IMG/VR virus record: IMGVR_UViG_3300030060_001273
Span: 1 to 30,265 of that record
Reading direction: 5' to 3' (one strand)
Origin: a virus
Length of the DNA: 30,265 nucleotides
The position numbers and the translations under genes are program-made. This document shows positions 16,215 to 24,252 of this stretch, in pieces; the stretch's first letter is position 1; each line of letters opens with the position of its first letter. The notes beneath the pieces were generated by a model that was given only the letters and a program-made list of their open reading frames with translations, ran no database searches and was not told the DNA's origin.

Positions 16215-17054
16215 ATGCAAAAAGAAATAGCAACCAAGAAACAAAATTTACCAACCAAAATAAATTTAGAGGAGTTTGCCGACCAAGGCACAGAGGACAT
16301 TACTGCCAAAGACCAAAAACTTCCTATCTTAAAAATACTTTATGCTAATAGTCCAGTTTTGGATGAAAGCGATGGTAAGTTTATTGAGAAAGCAAGACAA
16401 GGTGATATATATAATGAGGTCACTGGTTCATTGTATAAAGGTAAAGATGGAATTTATGTTGTACCTTGTTACTACAAAAATTCTTACAATGAATGGGCAG
16501 ACAGAGGAGACTCACCAGGTAGACCCATAGCCATCCATACAGACCCAAATGTAATGAACAGAACACAAAGAGGAGATGATGGTAAAGACAGAATTATGGA
16601 AGGTGAAGGTCAAGGTAATTACATTGAAGATTCTGGTAATCACTTTGCATATATTTTAAATGATAAATTTGAACCAATAGAATCTGTTCTTATTGTCATG
16701 AAATCTACACAGAAGAAAAAATCTAAAGTGTGGAATAGCATGATGAAATCTAGAATGGGTAGTGGGTCAAAAGGAAGATTTGTTATGCCAAGTTGGGCGA
16801 CTGTTTATAAACTATCCACGACCAAAGAGTCTAATTCACAAAACTCTTGGTATGGATGGGTTATTGAATATGTAGAAACTTTGGATGTAACAAAAGACAA
16901 TGATACATTACAAGCTACTAAAGAATTTTATGAAGCAGCTAGACAATCTGACATATTTGGAAAGGTGGATTTTGAGTCTGAAAATGTTGAAAAGACAGTA
17001 GAAGAAAAACCTACTAAAAAACAACAAACTAATTCAGACGATACTCCTTTCTAA
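16215..17054 (+). CDS. Putative single-stranded DNA-binding protein
   Basis: 279 residues; the start is one base after the preceding stop with AAGGAG ahead. The body (residues about 30-230) is beta-rich with many aromatic residues (IYVVPCYYKNSYNEWADRGD, SWYGWVIEYVETL) as in OB-fold proteins. The last 40 residues are Lys/Glu/Gln-rich and disordered and end in SDDTPF. This closely matches the DDDIPF acidic-hydrophobic tip of bacterial SSB and phage gp2.5-like proteins, which recruits polymerase, helicase and primase. It lies immediately before the primase, sharing one base (TAATG). The role in coating ssDNA at the fork is inferred from the tail motif, fold pattern and gene order. Confidence 0.65.
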   Translation: MQKEIATKKQNLPTKINLEEFADQGTEDITAKDQKLPILKILYANSPVLDESDGKFIEKARQGDIYNEVTGSLYKGKDGIYVVPCYYKNSYNEWADRGDSPGRPIAIHTDPNVMNRTQRGDDGKDRIMEGEGQGNYIEDSGNHFAYILNDKFEPIESVLIVMKSTQKKKSKVWNSMMKSRMGSGSKGRFVMPSWATVYKLSTTKESNSQNSWYGWVIEYVETLDVTKDNDTLQATKEFYEAARQSDIFGKVDFESENVEKTVEEKPTKKQQTNSDDTPF

Positions 17055-18622
17055 TGCATGAGCAATTGTCGGAGTTATTTAAAGGTAGCTCTGACTCTTT
17101 TATCAAGTCTACCACAGATGGTAGGCTTGATGAGAGAGGTAAGAAAGTAACAACTTACACTACTATAAATAAGTCCATAACCAAAAGAGATTGGAAGGCT
17201 CACTTAGACGGAAAAGTTCGTATAGGTGTTCGACCAGAAAAAGATGGTAAGTGTCGGTGGGGATGTATAGATATAGATCCCAGCTCTTATAAAAATTATT
17301 CACAGAAAAAATATGTGGATATAATAAGAGATTTTAAATTACCGCTAGTGCCAGTGAAATCTAAATCTGGTGGTCTACATATTTTTGTTTTTTTAAATGA
17401 ATGGGTAGATGCAAATAAAGTAGCGGATAAATTATCAGTAATAAATAATAAATATTTTTTAGCTCAAGAAATATTTCCATGTAATAAAGCATTAAATATG
17501 CCTTACCAAAATATGGATAGTAGTATGGAGTTTGCATACAACGATAATAACAATCCAGTATTAATACAAAAATTTATTCAGATAGCAAAAGAAAAAACAT
17601 TATCACCAGAGGAGTTTTTTAAATTACAGATAAAAGAATATGAACCAGAAAAGTCTTGGAAACATTTTCCGCCTTGTGTACAAAAGTTAATACAAGAGCA
17701 ATGGACAGGCAACAACCGAAACAATTATTTATTTAATGTGTTGGTATTAGAAATGAAAAAAAATAATGCTAACACAATGCAAACTTTAGAAGAGATTGCA
17801 CAAAGTAGAAACACACAAATATTTCATAATCCATTACCACGAAACGAAGTGACACAACTAACAAAGAGTGTACACAAAAGTAGTTACGATTATCAGTGTC
17901 CGCCAAAGCATCCAGAGTATGCACCGATATGTAATAAAGAATTATGTAAACAAAGAAGGTTAGGAATTGGTGAAGCTACACCAGAGGTAATAGAAGATTT
18001 TTCTGACATAACTTTTATACGAGATACAAAAACTATTTACTATGAGTTCAGTTATCAAGGACAACGAGTCACGATACAACCAGAGGACATGAAAGATGAA
18101 AAAACTTTTCGCACTAGATTATTACGATACAGAATTTTTTGGATGACATTACCCAAAAGTAAAAAAGGTCCTTCACCATTTGAATTATTAATGAAAGGTA
18201 TTGTCGAAAGGTCAGTAGAAGATTCACAACATAAATTTGAAGATACAGTAGAAGAAGAAAAATATAATACATTAAAAAAGTTTTTTGAAAGTCACATTGA
18301 ACAAGATAATTATGAGAGATTAAAAGATGGCTATGTCGTATTAGATACGAACACCAACACTTGTTATTTTAAAAAAATAACTTTGGATAAATTTATCAAG
18401 AAAAATGCAGCACGAATATTTAATACTACTACAGATGCTTTGCGTTTGTTAGGATGTAGAAGAAAAGATTATCATGAAGGAGAAAAAAATATCTGGCATG
18501 TAACATTACCAGAATTTATTAGTCACGAAATTATTAAACAAAAACCAAAAGAGAAAGTAACAGAATTAGACGAAGAGTATCATGACAAGTTTAGGACTAC
18601 AGAAACAAAAAGAGATACATAA
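17054..18622 (+). CDS. AEP-superfamily DNA primase
   Basis: A 522-residue protein with an archaeo-eukaryotic primase core. Residues 67-75 are CRWGCIDID, giving the catalytic DxD (Asp73, Asp75), and SKSGGLHIFVF (103-113) supplies the SGGxH nucleotide-binding motif. A following EIFPCNKALNMPYQNMDSSMEFAY (split in my reading by a loop) fits the third motif region. Cys282, Cys293 and Cys298 (CPPKH, ICNKELC) form a probable zinc-binding segment. The C-terminal half (about residues 320-520) is unrecognised, alpha/beta, and lacks any P-loop, so helicase activity must come from another protein. It makes primers for the phage polymerase. Its stop region overlaps the helicase gene by 41 bases. Confidence 0.75.
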   Translation: MHEQLSELFKGSSDSFIKSTTDGRLDERGKKVTTYTTINKSITKRDWKAHLDGKVRIGVRPEKDGKCRWGCIDIDPSSYKNYSQKKYVDIIRDFKLPLVPVKSKSGGLHIFVFLNEWVDANKVADKLSVINNKYFLAQEIFPCNKALNMPYQNMDSSMEFAYNDNNNPVLIQKFIQIAKEKTLSPEEFFKLQIKEYEPEKSWKHFPPCVQKLIQEQWTGNNRNNYLFNVLVLEMKKNNANTMQTLEEIAQSRNTQIFHNPLPRNEVTQLTKSVHKSSYDYQCPPKHPEYAPICNKELCKQRRLGIGEATPEVIEDFSDITFIRDTKTIYYEFSYQGQRVTIQPEDMKDEKTFRTRLLRYRIFWMTLPKSKKGPSPFELLMKGIVERSVEDSQHKFEDTVEEEKYNTLKKFFESHIEQDNYERLKDGYVVLDTNTNTCYFKKITLDKFIKKNAARIFNTTTDALRLLGCRRKDYHEGEKNIWHVTLPEFISHEIIKQKPKEKVTELDEEYHDKFRTTETKRDT

Positions 18623-20192
18623 AAAAACTATAAAGATTTTTGGACCACCAGGTACTGGAAAGACTTATACTTTAATTGAACGCATCTTAAAAAGATATTT
18701 AGCAAAGGGTGTGCATCCTAATGATATTGCTTACATAAGTTTTACAAACAAAGCGGTCAATGAAGCAGTGGATAGAGCTATCAATACTTTTCCTAATTTT
18801 AGTATTAAAGATTTTGAAAGATTTAAAACACTACATAAATATTGTCGTAGATATTTTGAAGAAGAAATATTTGACCCAAAAAACTGTATGATAGATTTTG
18901 CATTACAAAGTAAAATTATTAAAACATCAGATAATCGTCTAGCTGACGATGGTTTTATATATAAAGATTGGTCACTAGGAGTGTATGACAAAGCACGAAA
19001 CACGATGCAAGACCCAGTGTTAACTTATAAAAAAGAAACATATAAAAAAGATTCTTTAGAAATATATTTAAGAAAAATATCTACCTACCAACACTACAAA
19101 AAAGATAGCTTCATAGATTTTACTGACATGATAGAACGAGCTATCGATGAGGTAGATTTTCCTAAATTAAAATTATTAATATTAGATGAAGCTCAAGACT
19201 TCACTCCACTACAATGGTCATTGATTTATAAAATGGTAGATAATATAGACCGCATTTACATAGCTGGTGATGATGATCAATCTATTTATTCTTGGAGTGG
19301 AGCAGACTCAAAATATTTTACACACTATTTTTCTGGTAGAAAAGTTGTGCTACGACAAACAAAAAGATTTGGACAAGCTATCTATGACTTCTCACAAATT
19401 ATTCGTAGAGGTATTATCGACAGCTTAGACAAAGAATATTATCCATCTGACAAAGATAGTTATGTAAAACGATATTTAAATTTTAGAGAGATACCATTAC
19501 ATTTAGAAGGAACTTGGTACATCTTAGGTAGAGTTAATTCTACAGTAAATGAATTACGGATGATGGCTAAAGATGCTGGTTTATATTTTGCGGATAATCG
19601 AGGTAATAAATCTTTTGACCAAAAGCAATGGGATGCGATTAAGAGTTGGACTAAAATTGCTAATGGTAAAAGCATCACGAAACACGAAGCAGAAAACATG
19701 ATGAAATATATTCGTGAAATAAAAGACAGTTCATTTCGTTCTGTAAAATTTTGGGTGAGCTTACCAGATACACAAGAGTATGACTTTGATGGATTGATTG
19801 ATTGGTGTGGCTTAAATTTAAATGACGATAGTGCTACTAAACCTTGGTACGAAATATTGAAAAGAAATTTTCATCCACCACAAGTTACATACTTCGTAAG
19901 ATTGTTACAACGATATGGTCAGAAAACTTTAGATAACGAACCACAAATAATTATTGATACTATTCATTCTGTCAAGGGTGGACAGAGTGAAAATGTATTA
20001 GTATATAGTCGCACTAATTGGATAGCTTCTTTTCAAAACAAAACACCTTTTGAAAAAAGTGAAGAACGAAAAGTTTTTTATGTTGCAGTAACAAGAGCTA
20101 AAAAAAGATTGCACATATTAAGCACTGACCATAAATATAATTATCCGATTGGAGAAAATTATCTTACTTATTTAAGGGAGAAAAAAAAATGA
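18582..20192 (+). CDS. UvrD/Rep-type superfamily 1 DNA helicase
   Basis: 536 residues. Motifs in order: I GPPGTGKT (21-28), Ia YISFTNKAVNEAVDRA, II LDEAQD (201-206), III IAGDDDQSIYSWSGAD (227-242), IV LRQTKRFG, V IIDTIHSVKGGQSENVLVYS, VI FYVAVTRAKKRLHIL (around 499-513). This is the full UvrD/PcrA/Rep set in a protein shorter than E. coli UvrD (720), with reduced 1B and 2B insertions. It unwinds DNA with 3'-5' polarity in the family. The start lies 41 bases inside the primase gene, so the two are translationally linked, and in the absence of a DnaB-like gene this may be the fork helicase. The stop overlaps the next start as ATGA. Confidence 0.88.
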   Translation: MTSLGLQKQKEIHKKTIKIFGPPGTGKTYTLIERILKRYLAKGVHPNDIAYISFTNKAVNEAVDRAINTFPNFSIKDFERFKTLHKYCRRYFEEEIFDPKNCMIDFALQSKIIKTSDNRLADDGFIYKDWSLGVYDKARNTMQDPVLTYKKETYKKDSLEIYLRKISTYQHYKKDSFIDFTDMIERAIDEVDFPKLKLLILDEAQDFTPLQWSLIYKMVDNIDRIYIAGDDDQSIYSWSGADSKYFTHYFSGRKVVLRQTKRFGQAIYDFSQIIRRGIIDSLDKEYYPSDKDSYVKRYLNFREIPLHLEGTWYILGRVNSTVNELRMMAKDAGLYFADNRGNKSFDQKQWDAIKSWTKIANGKSITKHEAENMMKYIREIKDSSFRSVKFWVSLPDTQEYDFDGLIDWCGLNLNDDSATKPWYEILKRNFHPPQVTYFVRLLQRYGQKTLDNEPQIIIDTIHSVKGGQSENVLVYSRTNWIASFQNKTPFEKSEERKVFYVAVTRAKKRLHILSTDHKYNYPIGENYLTYLREKKK

Positions 20193-20347
20193 AATGTTAC
20201 AACTGTGAAACAAAATTAATATGGGGTGGAGACCATGATTGCGAAGATGATGAGGAACATGAGATAGTGACAAATTTATCTTGTCCAAGTTGTGGTGCTT
20301 TTCATTTAGTGTATTGGGGTAAAAGAGAAGATGACAAGAAAGAATAA
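20189..20347 (+). CDS. Small zinc-ribbon protein
   Basis: 52 residues beginning MKCYNCETKLIWGGDHDCED. Two CxxC knuckles (CYNC at 3-6, CPSC at 32-35) should bind one zinc ion, with an acidic loop between them. AAGGGAG precedes the start, which overlaps the helicase stop (ATGA). I recognise this small protein as common in marine phages, close to replication genes, without known function. A DNA- or protein-binding adaptor is likely. Confidence 0.65.
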   Translation: MKCYNCETKLIWGGDHDCEDDEEHEIVTNLSCPSCGAFHLVYWGKREDDKKE

Positions 20348-20510
20348 AAAGTATGCAGTGTATGCAAAAAAAATTATTTATTACAAAAGACAAGCAATGG
20401 GAAGAAGTGAAGAAGAAGTAAAAAGTAAAATGGAAAGATTAAAAACAAAAGACACTTATGATATAATAGATACAGAGTTTTTTATAAGTGAAATTTTACA
20501 GGAGGAGTAA
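20331..20510 (+). CDS. Small basic protein, unknown
   Basis: 59 residues, MTRKNKKYAVYAKKIIYYKR at the N-terminus and an acidic helical C-terminus (SEEEVKSKMERLKTKDTYD and EFFISEILQEE). It overlaps the zinc-ribbon gene by 17 bases and is followed directly by the next ATG. GAGAAG lies immediately before the start. The first 20 residues have a basic amphipathic look. No family recognised; the call rests on gene packing. Confidence 0.45.
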   Translation: MTRKNKKYAVYAKKIIYYKRQAMGRSEEEVKSKMERLKTKDTYDIIDTEFFISEILQEE

Positions 20511-20579
20511 ATGACATATATAATAGCTTACACGATTATTAGTACCATAATTGGTTTACATAATGCAGGAGTTATATGA
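20511..20579 (+). CDS. Tiny hydrophobic peptide (22 aa)
   Basis: ATG follows the preceding stop without a gap and has a very good Shine-Dalgarno, AGGAGG, six to seven bases away. The product MTYIIAYTIISTIIGLHNAGVI would be a single membrane-inserting helix. It ends in ATGATG shared with the next gene. It may be a real micropeptide or mainly a translation-coupling device. Confidence 0.4.
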   Translation: MTYIIAYTIISTIIGLHNAGVI

Positions 20580-20767
20580 TGGGTAAATATCAAATTAATT
20601 ATAAAATGGAATTTAAAACCAGACCAAGTAAGTTCGAAGTAGAATGTAAATTATTTGATTTGCTTAAAAATGGTTTTACTTTAAAATCAGTAGAAGAGAC
20701 AAATACTATCGTAAGAAAAAAACATATACAGGAGAAAAAAAATGAGTGTCTGGGAAAAGGGCAGTGA
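20576..20767 (+). CDS. Small protein, unknown
   Basis: 63 residues, preceded by GCAGGAG (20564-20570). The pattern YQINYKMEFKTRPSKFEVECKLFDLLKNG has a strand followed by a helix rich in Lys and Phe, then KSVEETNTIVRKKHIQEKK. It overlaps the next gene by 26 bases, and the last residues (ECLGKGQ) are encoded within that gene's start region. No family recognised. Confidence 0.5.
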   Translation: MMGKYQINYKMEFKTRPSKFEVECKLFDLLKNGFTLKSVEETNTIVRKKHIQEKKNECLGKGQ

Positions 20768-20942
20768 ACACTATAAAGAATTTAAGATACAACCTTCACA
20801 GTTTATTAATAAAAACGAATTAGGTTTTGCTGAGGGCAATGTCATTAAATACATTTGTAGACACAAAAGCAAAGGCAAAAAATCTGACATATTAAAAGCA
20901 ATTCATTATTGTGAAATGATAATAGAGAGAGATTATGAGTAG
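20742..20942 (+). CDS. DUF3310 domain protein (T7 gp1.7-related)
   Basis: 66 residues, nearly all DUF3310: HYKEFKIQPSQFINKNELGF, then EGNVIKYICRHKSKGKKSDILKAIHYCEMII. The GNVIKYxxRxxxK and DxxKAxxY pattern is diagnostic. The same domain occurs in T7 gp1.7, reported to be a nucleotide kinase, but the lone small form here lacks any extra region, so enzymatic activity is not implied. GGAG at 20731 precedes the start. It overlaps the polymerase gene by eight bases, which fits a role in nucleotide supply or replication. Confidence 0.8.
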   Translation: MSVWEKGSEHYKEFKIQPSQFINKNELGFAEGNVIKYICRHKSKGKKSDILKAIHYCEMIIERDYE

Positions 20943-22806
20943 CGGTTTACAATTAGTTTTTCCACTACAACAAACCAACATGTGGTCACCACCTACAGAG
21001 TATGTGGATTTATCAGATTGCGATGAGGTAGCAATAGATTTAGAAACAAGAGATGAGGGTATTAACAATGGGTTAGGATCTGGTTGGGCATTAGGTAAAG
21101 GTGAGATTATTGGTTTTGCAGTGACCTCGAAACATGGTAGCTTTTATTATCCATTTGGGCATCTAGGTGGTGGTAATCTTATCAAGGAACAAGTCCTACG
21201 ATACATGAAAGATGTTTGTGCTTTACCTTGTCGTAAAATCTTTCACAACGCATCTTATGATGTTGGATGGTTACAATCGTATGGAATAAAAGTAGAAGGT
21301 GAGATTGTAGATACAATGATTGCTGGTTGCTTAATCGATGAAAACAGATTTAGTTATTCTTTAAACGCATTAGCAAAAGAATATTTAGGTGAGATAAAAG
21401 CGGAACAGGGATTACGAGAGTCTGCTCAACTGTATGGTGTTGACCCAAAGAATGAAATGTGGAAACTACCCTCTGAACATGTTGGACATTATGCTGAACA
21501 AGATAGCAAACTTACTTATAACTTATGGCAAAGATTTAAACATGAAATAGTTAAACAAAACTTAACAACTATTTGGGAACTAGAACGAGACTTATTGCCA
21601 CACTTAATTGAAATGAGAAGTCGAGGTATACGAGTAAATACTGATGGTGCAGAAAAATTAAAAATAGATTTTAAACAAAGAGAAAAAACTACATTACAAA
21701 ATATAAAAAAGTTAGTTGGTAAAGATGTAGACATATGGGCAGCAAGAAGTATCGCCATAGCTTACGATACACTAGGTATTGAATATCCTAAAACAGTAAA
21801 GACTAAAGAACCAAGTTTCACGCAACAATGGTTAAACGATGATGCTAACGATATTTCAAAATTAATTGTACAAGCAAGAGAACTCAATAAATTTCATAAT
21901 ACTTTTATTAACAGTATTTTAAAATACACACACAAAGGTCGAATACATGCAGAGATAAACCAATTAAGAGGAAACAATGGTGGCACAGTAAGTGGTCGAT
22001 TATCCATGAGCAATCCAAACTTACAACAACTACCAGCAAGAAATAAAGACTTTGGTAATTTAATACGAGGATTGTTTTTACCAGAAGAAGGTGAGAAGTG
22101 GGTCGCCTTAGACTACTCGCAACAAGAACCCAAAGTGGCAATCCATTATAGTTTAGCTTTAGACTTTGATGGTGCAAAAGAAATAGCTAAAGCATATGAA
22201 AGCGGTGATGGAGACTTTCATCAATCAGTTGCAGACTTATGTGGTATTGATAGAAAGAGTGCTAAAAGTATTTCATTAGGTTTAATGTATGGTATGGGTA
22301 AAAATAAATTAGCGAATATGTTGGGTTTAACTTTTGATGAAGCAAGTTCTCTTATTGATAAGTATAATCGCAAAGCACCATTTTTAAAAATGCTATCCGA
22401 TAAGTGTATGGATAAAGCACAAAACGAAGGAGTGATACGAACTAAGTTAGGAAGAAAATGTCGTTTTGATTTATTCGAACCAAAAGATTTTGGAATACAT
22501 CAAGCAGAAAAATTTGAAAATGCCAGTGCAAAGTATGGTGCTAAAAACATTAAACGAGCTTACACATATAAGGCATTAAATAGATTGATACAAGGAACAA
22601 GTGCCGACTCTACAAAGAAAGCAATGTTGGATTGTGCAACCTTGGGTCACTTGCCACTATTACAGGTTCACGATGAATTGTGTTTTAGTATTAAAGATAA
22701 AAAAGACATTGAGATTATAAAAGAAACTATGGAGAACTGTGTAGAGTTTTTAGTTCCGATGAAAGTGGATGTAGCAATAGGTGACAATTTTGGTGAAACA
22801 ATATAA
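20935..22806 (+). CDS. polA: Family A DNA polymerase with 3'-5' exonuclease
   Basis: 623 residues. The N-terminal proofreading domain has Exo I IDLET (Asp35, Glu37), Exo II NASYD (Asp109) and Exo III YAEQD (Asp190), all intact. Polymerase motifs: A LDYSQQE (Asp393, Glu398), B RKSAKSISLGLMYG (Arg440, Lys444, Tyr452), C QVHDE (Asp580). There is no 5'-3' nuclease domain, as usual for phage enzymes. Aligning motif B to E. coli Pol I (R754, K758, F762, Y766) puts Leu448 at the Phe762 position. Leu762 polymerases are frequent in marine viruses and have been linked to slower or temperate lifestyles. It replicates the phage genome with the primase, SSB and helicase encoded just upstream. Confidence 0.93.
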   Translation: MSSGLQLVFPLQQTNMWSPPTEYVDLSDCDEVAIDLETRDEGINNGLGSGWALGKGEIIGFAVTSKHGSFYYPFGHLGGGNLIKEQVLRYMKDVCALPCRKIFHNASYDVGWLQSYGIKVEGEIVDTMIAGCLIDENRFSYSLNALAKEYLGEIKAEQGLRESAQLYGVDPKNEMWKLPSEHVGHYAEQDSKLTYNLWQRFKHEIVKQNLTTIWELERDLLPHLIEMRSRGIRVNTDGAEKLKIDFKQREKTTLQNIKKLVGKDVDIWAARSIAIAYDTLGIEYPKTVKTKEPSFTQQWLNDDANDISKLIVQARELNKFHNTFINSILKYTHKGRIHAEINQLRGNNGGTVSGRLSMSNPNLQQLPARNKDFGNLIRGLFLPEEGEKWVALDYSQQEPKVAIHYSLALDFDGAKEIAKAYESGDGDFHQSVADLCGIDRKSAKSISLGLMYGMGKNKLANMLGLTFDEASSLIDKYNRKAPFLKMLSDKCMDKAQNEGVIRTKLGRKCRFDLFEPKDFGIHQAEKFENASAKYGAKNIKRAYTYKALNRLIQGTSADSTKKAMLDCATLGHLPLLQVHDELCFSIKDKKDIEIIKETMENCVEFLVPMKVDVAIGDNFGETI

Positions 22807-22812
22807 TATAAC

Positions 22813-22841
22813 TTGACTTATTTTGTAATATCACATATTTA
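22813..22841 (+). promoter_or_regulatory. Sigma70-like promoter downstream of polA
   Basis: TTGACT (22813-22818), 17 bases, TATTTA (22836-22841). The -10 is weak. The spacer contains ATATCACA (22828-22835). It would drive the ribbon-helix-helix, methyltransferase and following genes. The predicted start point (about 22848) falls at the ATG of the small peptide at 22849. Confidence 0.45.
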
Positions 22842-22848
22842 ATAAGAC

Positions 22849-22926
22849 ATGGCAAAAATACTATTAATAACTATTTTTGGAGCTAATACAATCGTTTGGT
22901 TGTATTTACTATTATTAACTTTATAG
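22849..22926 (+). CDS. Tiny hydrophobic peptide (25 aa)
   Basis: MAKILLITIFGANTIVWLYL and five more hydrophobic residues, a likely transmembrane helix. There is no ribosome-binding site; if the promoter at 22813 is real, the mRNA would be leaderless. The stop precedes GAGA and the next ATG by nine bases. It is weakly supported, resting on composition and position only. Confidence 0.3.
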   Translation: MAKILLITIFGANTIVWLYLLLLTL

Positions 22927-22935
22927 GAGATTATT

Positions 22936-23133
22936 ATGGACACTACTAAATGGAGAACAGTAGCAATACGAGTTGAAGATTTTAAATTACTAAAAGGATT
23001 GTGTGAAAAAAAATACCGCAACCCAGCAGCTATGATTGGTAAATTAGTAAATGATTACATTACTTACTTATCTAAAAAAGAACAAATTAAAATAGAGAAG
23101 TTAAAGAAGCAGTTGATGAATGGACAAAAATAG
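22936..23133 (+). CDS. Ribbon-helix-helix DNA-binding protein
   Basis: 65 residues with AGGAGA upstream. KWRTVAIRVEDFKLLKGLCE forms the beta strand and first helix, NPAAMIGKLVNDYITYL the second helix, as in Arc/MetJ/CopG-type regulators, which bind operators as dimers through the strand. A basic C-terminal tail (KKEQIKIEKLKKQLMNGQK) extends the second helix. It overlaps the methyltransferase gene by 14 bases. It is the only clear DNA-binding regulator in the window and so a candidate to act at the shared promoter motifs. Confidence 0.65.
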   Translation: MDTTKWRTVAIRVEDFKLLKGLCEKKYRNPAAMIGKLVNDYITYLSKKEQIKIEKLKKQLMNGQK

Positions 23134-24076
23134 AATACCTCTTTTTCCATTTGATAAACCAACATTAAATCAAGCAAAAGATTCTTTTAATCAATTATGT
23201 TTATATCAAGACTACCGATATAAAAAAGGTGCTTGGTTTTCAAAGGGAGAAATAGAAGGAAATTTTTACATAGGTCAAAGTAAAGTAGGTTTACAAGCTA
23301 GTGATTATTTTAATTGGAATATCAGAATGTCTTGTGACAGTTTAACCTCTCCTTCTCCTATAAGAAGTTGGTATGATAAAAAAATTAGAGTTGGTTTAGA
23401 AAAATGTATTTACTACAAAGATACTCCTGCTTCATGGAAAACAGCTTTATCTTTAAGAAAATATATTCCTTCGCAATTTAGACCTTCTGCTGCTAAAATT
23501 TTATTACATAAATTCAATGTAAAAAAATGGTATGACCCTTGTGGGGGTTGGGGAGATAGATTAGTGGCAGCACAATCTATTTGCAATTTGCTTCATAATA
23601 AAATTGAATATTATTGTAGAGAGACAAATCCTTTAGTATTTACTGGATATGCAGAGCAAGTAAAACAGTTTGGAGGAAATTGTTACTTTGAATATAAGGG
23701 TGCAGAGGTTGACAGTCCAGCAGAAGATTATTTTGATTTTGTTTTTACTTCTCCGCCTTATTATAAAATAGAAAAATATCATGGTGAGTTACAATCTTAT
23801 AAAAAATACAGAAAGTTTGAAGATTGGGTTGAGGGTTTTTTATTACCAATGTTACATCATGCATGGAAAAGTTTAAAAAAGGGTGGAGTTTTTGCAATTA
23901 ATATAGCTAATGTATATGCTAATCACACTTATAACGATTGTTGTACTCCTGTAATTAAATTTATTAAAAGTAAAACAAAATTAAATATAATAGGATATTC
24001 GATGGGAAAAAGACCTAACAGTTTATCTGATAAAACAGGTATTTATTGTGAACCTATTTTTTATGGTGTCAAATAA
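23120..24076 (+). CDS. DNA methyltransferase (SPPY-type)
   Basis: 318 residues. S-adenosylmethionine-binding motif I is DPCGGWGDRL (139-148), followed by motif IV TSPPYY (210-215). S/DPPY enzymes methylate an exocyclic amino group: N4-cytosine or N6-adenine. TSPPY favours N4-cytosine, but the choice is uncertain. Motif I precedes IV, so it is not the beta order. The first 130 residues (WFSKGEIEGNFYIGQSKVGL, SPSPIRSWYDKK) form a family-specific domain, possibly for target recognition. No restriction endonuclease is adjacent; as a solitary phage methyltransferase it probably protects DNA from host restriction. Coupled to flanking genes by overlaps (14 bases upstream, TAATG downstream). Confidence 0.8.
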   Translation: MDKNRIPLFPFDKPTLNQAKDSFNQLCLYQDYRYKKGAWFSKGEIEGNFYIGQSKVGLQASDYFNWNIRMSCDSLTSPSPIRSWYDKKIRVGLEKCIYYKDTPASWKTALSLRKYIPSQFRPSAAKILLHKFNVKKWYDPCGGWGDRLVAAQSICNLLHNKIEYYCRETNPLVFTGYAEQVKQFGGNCYFEYKGAEVDSPAEDYFDFVFTSPPYYKIEKYHGELQSYKKYRKFEDWVEGFLLPMLHHAWKSLKKGGVFAINIANVYANHTYNDCCTPVIKFIKSKTKLNIIGYSMGKRPNSLSDKTGIYCEPIFYGVK

Positions 24077-24252
24077 TGGGTATGATGGATGATGCTTGGA
24101 AAGAAGCGATAGCTTCTGTAGGAAAAAAAACTCTCGACAAAAAACAACAAGGCGAATATGTTATCTGTAGTGTTTGTAAAGGGGAAGGTGTTGTACTAGT
24201 CGATGACAAAGAAAACTCCAAAGACAGTTCTGTTTTCAGAGATAAGTTATGA
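24076..24252 (+). CDS. Small CxxC protein
   Basis: 58 residues. The start shares one base with the methyltransferase stop (TAATG). It has one CSVC knuckle (residues 31-34) followed by KGEGVVLVDD, a pattern like half of a DnaJ-type or rubredoxin-type zinc motif. It could bind zinc as a dimer. It overlaps the following gene by 50 bases, which is long; both frames look coding. Unknown function. Confidence 0.45.
   Translation: MGMMDDAWKEAIASVGKKTLDKKQQGEYVICSVCKGEGVVLVDDKENSKDSSVFRDKL

Noticed and set aside
18582-18622. Possible frameshift joining primase and helicase into one protein.
   Set aside because: The 41-base overlap has a proper ATG, both frames end or begin cleanly, and each protein has complete motifs.
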